Shown here: positions 62,081-64,000 of the stretch, in pieces
Layout of the letters: every line of letters starts with the position of its first letter
How positions within the stretch are numbered: the stretch's first letter is position 1
NCBI RefSeq assembly: GCF_004793765.1
Contig: NZ_SRYM01000001.1
Coordinates: 124,001 to 188,000 of the forward strand
Direction of reading: 5' to 3'
Source of the DNA: Parabacteroides distasonis
Lineage (GTDB): Bacteria > Bacteroidota > Bacteroidia > Bacteroidales > Tannerellaceae
DNA length: 64,000 nucleotides
The notes under the pieces: generated by a model
Told to the model about the DNA's origin: nothing
Seen by the model: only the letters and a program-made list of their open reading frames with translations
Databases searched by the model: none
Position numbers and translations under genes: made by a program

Positions 62081-63403
62081 TTACAATTTAGGCAATTCCC
62101 AAGGTGCTCGGTAATAGGCTTTCGACAAAGCGGTAGCCTCGTTATCGCCGACAAACAAATTGTTTTTGTCATCCCAATGGACTTCCCGTTGAACCCGGCA
62201 GGAGATATTCGCCAAATGAGCCATCTTCGCTACACGGGCACCGATAGCGACATCGGCGTTCGGAAGTTCACGACTTCTGATGCAACTCAACATGTTTCCC
62301 ACATGATTATAAAGTCCTTTGCCTTCTCCTTTCTTGAAAGGAACGGCTTCCATGCGGGCTACGTTATTGGATACGACCGGTATGACTTCCCAACCGGCCC
62401 TGTCGAGTACCATCGTACCATTCTCCCCATAGAACGCTAATCCTTCCTTACGGCTATAGAGTCCGTGATTGATCCCGCAAGCGTGATCCCAGATGATATT
62501 AAAATCATCGTAGGCATAAGTCGCCATTAAAGTGTCGGGCGTCTCCATTGCGTCATCCGGATAGGCGAACTTGCCACCGCCTGAGAATACACGGGTGGGA
62601 AGACCTGCGTTCATACCTTCTAGGGCATAATCCAGTAAATGTACGCCCCAGTCCGACATCAAGCCTCCGGCATAGTCCCAAAAGAAACGAAAATTATAAT
62701 GAAAGCGATAAGGATTGAACGGACGTTTAGGAGCCGGGCCTAGCCACATATCGTAATCCACACCAGCGGGAGCGTCGCAATTCGGTTTGACTGGAAGTGT
62801 CGGTTTGCCATCTTGGTAAGCCCATACCTTGACCGTACGGATTCGTCCGATATTTCCGGCTTTCAAGAAATTAGCCGCCTCGTCCCAATGCGGGTCGCTA
62901 CGTTGCCATTGGCCTACCTGTACGATCCGGTTATATTTACGGGCGGCTTTTTCCATCAGGTTACATTCCTCGATCGTATTGGAGAGCGGCTTCTCTACAT
63001 ATACGTCTTTTCCCGCTTGGCAAGCCCAGACCGTCGGAAGGCAATGCCAATGGTCCGGCGTACCGATAATGACTACATCTACGTCTTTATTATCAATGAC
63101 TCGTCGCCAGTCCTTATATAAATGAGGTACTTTTTTCTTGGTTTTCTTCTCAACGTCGGCAGCCCGTTTGTTCAGCCATTCGTCATCGACATCGCAAAGT
63201 GCCACGCATTCCGTCTCCGGGTAATCAAGAAAAGTATTCAAATCCCCATATCCCATGCTACGGCATCCGATGAGGGCTACTTTTACTTTGTTGCTAGGGG
63301 CGGTCTGTCCGTATATGGAGGAATACGATTTACCGATAAGCGGTGATAAAGTAAGTCCGGACATGATAAGTCCGGTTTTTTGCATAAAAGTACGTCTGTT
63401 CAT
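62081..63403 (-). CDS. Gfo/Idh/MocA family oxidoreductase, exported
   Basis: 440 residues from ATG 63401-63403, giving a twin-arginine-like signal (MNRRTFMQKTGLIMSGLTLS). Rossmann start VKVALIGCRSMGYGD, then CVALCDVDDEWLN, the EKPLSN motif with catalytic Lys, and a Gfo_Idh C-terminal domain (GVDYDMWLGPAPKRPFNPYR, VHLLDYALEGM). Members reduce or oxidise sugars, often with NAD(P) bound tightly. In Bacteroidetes the exported ones act on glycans. A longer upstream start was rejected. Confidence 0.9.
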   Translation of the reverse strand: MNRRTFMQKTGLIMSGLTLSPLIGKSYSSIYGQTAPSNKVKVALIGCRSMGYGDLNTFLDYPETECVALCDVDDEWLNKRAADVEKKTKKKVPHLYKDWRRVIDNKDVDVVIIGTPDHWHCLPTVWACQAGKDVYVEKPLSNTIEECNLMEKAARKYNRIVQVGQWQRSDPHWDEAANFLKAGNIGRIRTVKVWAYQDGKPTLPVKPNCDAPAGVDYDMWLGPAPKRPFNPYRFHYNFRFFWDYAGGLMSDWGVHLLDYALEGMNAGLPTRVFSGGGKFAYPDDAMETPDTLMATYAYDDFNIIWDHACGINHGLYSRKEGLAFYGENGTMVLDRAGWEVIPVVSNNVARMEAVPFKKGEGKGLYNHVGNMLSCIRSRELPNADVAIGARVAKMAHLANISCRVQREVHWDDKNNLFVGDNEATALSKAYYRAPWELPKL

Positions 63404-63407
63404 GATA

Positions 63408-64000
63408 TTAGTTTTTAATACTGTTATAAATATATTCCATATCCACATGCTCCCTTACGAGGGTAGCGAGTTTATCATACTGCTCTTCCTTAAAAGCGGC
63501 ATAATCGAAAGGAGCCGTAGCCGCTTCCGTGCTAAAGCCCTCGGCTAGGTTGTCCAATACGACCGGATTGTCAAGGATACCATGCATATAACTTCCCCAG
63601 CATCGGTTGTTGAGGTAATATCCGTCCGTTCGTCCGTCTTCCAGTCGGGCTACGGGCTGTTCGGGGGCGTCACCCAATAGGGTGGTTCGTCCCATATGTA
63701 TTTCGTATCCTTTACAATCTTTATTCTCTGAGGAGGGAAGGAAAGCAAAGTCGCTTTGTCTCGTGATCTTCTCCTGCTCAATGACCGTGCATTGGGGCAG
63801 GAGACCGAGACCGGAAATCGCCCGGATATTTCCCTCGATACCTTCCGGATCTTCCAAGCGGACTCCCATCATTTGATAGCCACCGCAAATACCGATCACC
63901 TTTTTACCCGCTTTATGCGCCCGGATAATCGCTATCGCTATCCCATTGGCCCGCAGGCTTTGTAAGTCCGATAACGTATTCTTTGAGCCGGGGAGCAGGA
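63408..64000 (-). CDS. cobQ: Cobyric acid synthase, C-terminal part (runs off the right edge)
   Basis: The last 197 residues of a CobQ/CbiP-type glutamine amidotransferase; the frame is open to the window end. LLPGSKNTLSDLQSLR is the family motif at the start of the GATase domain, followed by KKVIGICGGYQMMG with the glutamine-hydrolysing Cys and GSYMHGILDN with its His. The enzyme amidates four side chains of adenosyl-cobyrinate a,c-diamide in B12 synthesis. It ends 5 nt before the oxidoreductase start, so the pair may be co-transcribed. Confidence 0.93.
   Translation of the reverse strand, partial: LLPGSKNTLSDLQSLRANGIAIAIIRAHKAGKKVIGICGGYQMMGVRLEDPEGIEGNIRAISGLGLLPQCTVIEQEKITRQSDFAFLPSSENKDCKGYEIHMGRTTLLGDAPEQPVARLEDGRTDGYYLNNRCWGSYMHGILDNPVVLDNLAEGFSTEAATAPFDYAAFKEEQYDKLATLVREHVDMEYIYNSIKN

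Overview
The window looks like chromosome of a gut Bacteroidales, most likely Parabacteroides (inference from gene content). Promoters fit the Bacteroidetes TAnnTTTG element. There is a Bacteroidetes-type porin, a Dps-like ferritin, an NRAMP transporter, a sodium:solute symporter with its mini-subunit, and an orphan leader of the type found in front of SusC genes. Most genes lie on the minus strand. No rRNA or tRNA gene was seen.

1-8 kb: the 5' part of a DEAD-box RNA helicase runs off the left edge. It is followed by a decaying sensor kinase, a family 3 solute-binding protein, a porin, and a five-gene 2-oxoacid:ferredoxin oxidoreductase operon that includes a 56-residue membrane protein.

8-15.5 kb: a complete subtype V-A CRISPR-Cas locus, all on the minus strand: cas12a, cas4, cas1, cas2, a MITE-like inverted repeat, then an array of 15 identical repeats and 14 spacers. 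All three RuvC catalytic acids and the Cas1 and Cas4 motifs are present. A short Abi_2-like remnant lies just upstream of cas12a.

15.8-26 kb: housekeeping genes: DUF368 (PopT-like lipid carrier translocase), a TPR protein, glutaminyl-tRNA synthetase, NRAMP, an NtrY/NtrC-like two-component pair and a MATE exporter.

26-47 kb: an AT-rich accessory island. It holds an internally deleted ftsZ, mini-ORFs, a TPR protein and unknown genes. A complete type I Zorya defence operon (zorABCD) follows, then 1.1 kb of repeats without genes, a VWA protein and an AAA/PD-(D/E)XK protein. Last comes a divergent module of a TPR-CHAT protease facing a four-gene operon (small membrane protein, caspase-like protease, ECF sigma factor, membrane anti-sigma/TPR protein) whose genes are all joined by ATGA overlaps.

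47-64 kb: a Phe/Tyr biosynthesis operon (pheA, aminotransferase, DAHP synthase-chorismate mutase, tyrA). It is preceded by a leader peptide with 10 Phe/Tyr codons, a terminator and a competing antiterminator, which together make a classical attenuator. Then come HdeD/DUF308, a lipoprotein, YbaK, Tex, an ABC transporter with fused permease and ATPase plus its binding protein, a symporter/ACT/phenylacetate-CoA ligase operon, a Dps-like ferritin, a Gfo/Idh/MocA oxidoreductase and the 3' part of cobyric acid synthase.

Across the window, several intergenic sites hold four-copy arrays of a short word with an exact 22 or 23 nt period. The word differs at each site. These arrays usually lie just after stop codons and are the least explained signal here.
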